Part shown: piece after piece, positions 5,167 to 7,153 of the stretch
Layout: each line of letters begins with the position of its first letter
How positions within the stretch are numbered: position 1 is the stretch's first letter
NCBI GenBank assembly: GCA_015654715.1
Contig: JAATGK010000149.1
Coordinates: 1 to 7,153 of the forward strand
DNA from: Alphaproteobacteria bacterium
GTDB lineage: Bacteria > Pseudomonadota > Alphaproteobacteria > Micropepsales > Micropepsaceae
Direction: 5' to 3'
Length of the DNA stretch: 7,153 nt
Notes under the pieces: generated by a model
Seen by the model: the letters and a program-made list of their open reading frames with translations, nothing else
Databases searched by the model: none
Told to the model about the DNA's origin: nothing
Made by a program: the position numbers and the translations under genes

Positions 5167-5321
5167 CCTTTCGCATCCTCGCAGTTGCACGGCGGCCAAC
5201 GGCTGTCAGCGCGGACTTTTCAAAAACCCTCCGTTCATCCTTACGTGCATGGGAAGCGGCAACGACGCTGATCCCGCGCGCGCCTTTCGGCGGCCGCTAT
5301 CCCGCGTACCTAGGACTCATT

Positions 5322-6692
5322 GTGACTGATACCAACTTTACCGCCCTCGGCATTGTCGAGCCGCTGAACCGCGCGCTCACCGATGCGGGCTATACCGAAC
5401 CAACCCCGATCCAGCTCCAGGCCATTCCGGCGCTTTTGGAAGGCCGCGATCTGCTCGGCCTCGCCCAAACCGGCACCGGCAAAACCGCCGCCTTCACGCT
5501 GCCGATCCTGCAACGCCTTTTGACCGGCCACGAACAGCGCCGCGGCAAGACGGTCCGCGCCTTGATGCTGGCGCCGACCCGCGAACTGGCGATCCAGATT
5601 CACGAAAGCGTGCGCGCTTATGGCCGCCATCTGCACCTGCGCTCCGCCGTCGTCGTCGGCGGCATTTCCCAAGGCCCGCAAATCAAAGCGCTGGCCGCGG
5701 GCGTCGACATTCTGGTGGCGACCCCGGGCCGCCTGCTCGACCACATGAATCAGGGCAACGTGCGGCTCGATACCGTCACCCATCTGGTGCTCGACGAAGC
5801 CGACCGCATGCTCGACATGGGCTTCATCCGCGACATCCGGAAGATCATCGCGGCGCTGCCGAAAAAGCGCCATTCGATGATGTTCTCGGCCACCATGCCG
5901 GCCGACGTCGAAGCCTTGGGACAATTCATCCTGCATCAGCCGGTGCGGATCGATCTGTCGCCCAAGAAGCGTACCGCCGAGAATATCGACCAGCGCGTCT
6001 ATTTCGTGCCCGCCGCCGACAAGCGCGCCCTGCTCTCCAGCATGCTCAAAGACCGTGCCTTCGCGCGCGTGCTGGTCTTCACCCGCACCAAGCATGTCGC
6101 CAATCGCGTTGCCGAATATCTCGATAAGAACGGCATCGCCGCCGACGCCATCCACGGCAACAAATCGCAAAGCGCCCGCCAGAAAGCGTTGGCCCGCTTC
6201 AAGAGCGGCGAAGCCCGCGTCTTGGTGGCGACCGACATCGCGGCGCGCGGCATCGACATCGACGACATCACTCATGTCGTCAATTACGAACTGCCCAACG
6301 AGCCGGAGAGCTATATCCATCGCATCGGCCGCACCGCGCGCGCCGGCGCTACCGGCATTGCCATCGCCTTCTGCGATCCTTCCGAAAACGAGTATCTGCG
6401 CGACATCGAGCGCCTGACTCGCATTCCGCTGACCGTGGTGCAAGGCGTGCAAGGCCCCGACGAACCCAAGCCGACCCGCGATTACGCCAAGAAACGCCCC
6501 TTCCGCGGCGGCCATGGCGGCTATGATGCCAAAGGCAATGGCGCCAAAGGTGGCGATCATCATCGCGGCGCCCCCAAAGCCAAAGCCGAGGGCGATCGCG
6601 GCGGTCAACGGTCGAAGCCGGAAGGCGCCAAGGCAGGATTCCGCAGCCGCCGCAGCTCGGCCCCAGCCCGTCAAGGCATGCGGCCGAACTAA
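5322..6692 (+). CDS. rhlE: DEAD-box ATP-dependent RNA helicase, RhlE type
   Basis: This cytoplasmic ATP-dependent RNA unwinding enzyme probably acts in ribosome assembly, RNA decay or cold adaptation. All helicase motifs are intact in the 456 residues: Q motif with F6 and PTPIQ (27-31), I AQTGTGKT (48-55), Ia PTRELA (85-90), Ib TPGR (134-137), II DEAD (158-161), III SAT (189-191), IV VFTRTK (252-257), V ATDIAARGID (303-312) and VI HRIGRTARAG (333-342). The two RecA-like domains end near 375. Residues about 385-456 are a Gly/Arg/Lys-rich, low-complexity tail that probably binds RNA. The FxxLGI start and LLGLAQTGTGKT context fit RhlE rather than DbpA, SrmB or CsdA. The start is GTG with AGGA (5312-5315) 6 nt upstream. 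The stop overlaps the convergent permease gene by 4 bp. Confidence 0.93.
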   Translation: MTDTNFTALGIVEPLNRALTDAGYTEPTPIQLQAIPALLEGRDLLGLAQTGTGKTAAFTLPILQRLLTGHEQRRGKTVRALMLAPTRELAIQIHESVRAYGRHLHLRSAVVVGGISQGPQIKALAAGVDILVATPGRLLDHMNQGNVRLDTVTHLVLDEADRMLDMGFIRDIRKIIAALPKKRHSMMFSATMPADVEALGQFILHQPVRIDLSPKKRTAENIDQRVYFVPAADKRALLSSMLKDRAFARVLVFTRTKHVANRVAEYLDKNGIAADAIHGNKSQSARQKALARFKSGEARVLVATDIAARGIDIDDITHVVNYELPNEPESYIHRIGRTARAGATGIAIAFCDPSENEYLRDIERLTRIPLTVVQGVQGPDEPKPTRDYAKKRPFRGGHGGYDAKGNGAKGGDHHRGAPKAKAEGDRGGQRSKPEGAKAGFRSRRSSAPARQGMRPN

Positions 6693-7153
6693 CGTGCTTT
6701 CGCTTTAGTGACCCGGCCGAACACCTGACGCAGCAACTGACCAAGCTGCGGCGGGCGTTCGGTCGTGAGCACGTGGCGGGCGAAGACCCGGCCCATCTGG
6801 CGGACCAGCAACACCGTCGTTGCCAGCGTCAGAGCCGCCGTCGCCCACAGCTCGACCGGAGCGGGATGGAACGGCAGCCGCACCAGCATGAAGAACGGCG
6901 TGTAGATCGGAATCCAAGAGATCACCTGCGCCAGCGCTCCGTTGGGGTCTTGAATCATCACGCCGAGGAACATCATCGGCAGGATGATGACCATGCTGGC
7001 CGGACCGACCAGCGCCTGAGCATCAGGCAGCGAAGCGGTGGTGGCGCCGATGCCGAGGAAAATCGCGCTGTAGGTGAGTAGGCCGCAAGCGAAATAGAGC
7101 AGCACCAGCGGCAGCATCGGCACGATGGCCTTGAGGCCGGCGCCGACGATTCC
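6689..7153 (-). CDS. ABC-2 type transporter permease (NatB/YhaP-like), C-terminal part, cut by the window edge
   Basis: The reading frame is open to the right edge with no stop, so the 5' part of the gene lies outside; 154 codons plus the TAG stop (6689-6691) are visible. The GTG at 7121-7123 is internal, not the start. Hydrophobic segments occur at about PLVLLYFACGLLTYSAIFLG, MVIILPMMFLGVMI, VISWIPIYTPFFMLVRL and LWATAALTLATTVLLV, followed by a basic cytoplasmic tail (RQMGRVFARHVL and TTERPPQLGQLLR). The WIPIYTPFFMLVRLP segment and C-terminal layout match ABC-2 permeases of the NatB/YhaP type, which partner an ATPase to export ions or small molecules. The ATPase is probably outside the window. 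The substrate cannot be told. Confidence 0.82.
   Translation of the reverse strand, partial: GIVGAGLKAIVPMLPLVLLYFACGLLTYSAIFLGIGATTASLPDAQALVGPASMVIILPMMFLGVMIQDPNGALAQVISWIPIYTPFFMLVRLPFHPAPVELWATAALTLATTVLLVRQMGRVFARHVLTTERPPQLGQLLRQVFGRVTKAKAR

Noticed and set aside
5310..6674. 454-codon open frame antisense to the helicase gene
   Set aside because: Long antisense frames are expected opposite GC-rich genes. The helicase on the plus strand has every family motif; the antisense product is low-complexity and unrecognised.

Overview
The window looks like chromosomal core DNA from an alphaproteobacterium. The protein sequences are GC-rich and of alphaproteobacterial type (COQ9 family, S21, RhlE-type helicase). 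Two copies are present of the palindromic element whose chance translation starts MAGLDPAIQ, which is common in Rhizobiales and relatives. There is also a CtrA-type half-site (TTAACCAT) upstream of a diguanylate cyclase gene. I cannot fix the order or genus. I see no prophage, transposase, integrase, tRNA, rRNA or CRISPR array.

Layout, left to right. (1) 34-756, minus: a soluble GGDEF diguanylate cyclase with an intact active site and I-site. It is transcribed divergently from (2) purE (892-1368, plus), and the shared 135-bp gap holds the CtrA-like site and candidate promoters. (3) 1390-1476: a palindromic repeat element between convergent purE and the next gene. (4) 1484-2913, minus: a compact cluster in transcription order coq9-like gene, exported cupin B, exported cupin A. 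The coq9 stop and the cupin B start overlap as ATGA, and the two cupins are 21 bp apart. (5) 2980-3582, minus: an exported 200-residue protein I do not recognise. (6) 3713-4261, minus: peptide deformylase. (7) 4471-4683, plus: rpsU (ribosomal protein S21), divergent from def, with a TTG start behind a strong Shine-Dalgarno sequence and a clear terminator. (8) 4776-5321: a gene-free stretch holding the second repeat copy and a candidate promoter with a long leader for (9) a RhlE-type DEAD-box RNA helicase (5322-6692, plus). (10) 6689 to the right edge, minus: the C-terminal part of an ABC-2 type permease that overlaps the helicase stop by 4 bp.

Functionally, def, rpsU and the helicase belong to translation and RNA metabolism, purE to purine synthesis, and the COQ9-like protein probably to ubiquinone synthesis. 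The two exported cupins and the exported unknown protein lie on the same strand and may share transcripts with def and coq9.

I found no convincing new defence or mobile system. The points most worth a second look are: the coq9-cupin-cupin cluster, in which cupin B has lost one canonical metal-binding histidine; the structured repeat pair with covarying stems; the CtrA-like site at the diguanylate cyclase/purE divergent promoter; and the start region of rpsU.
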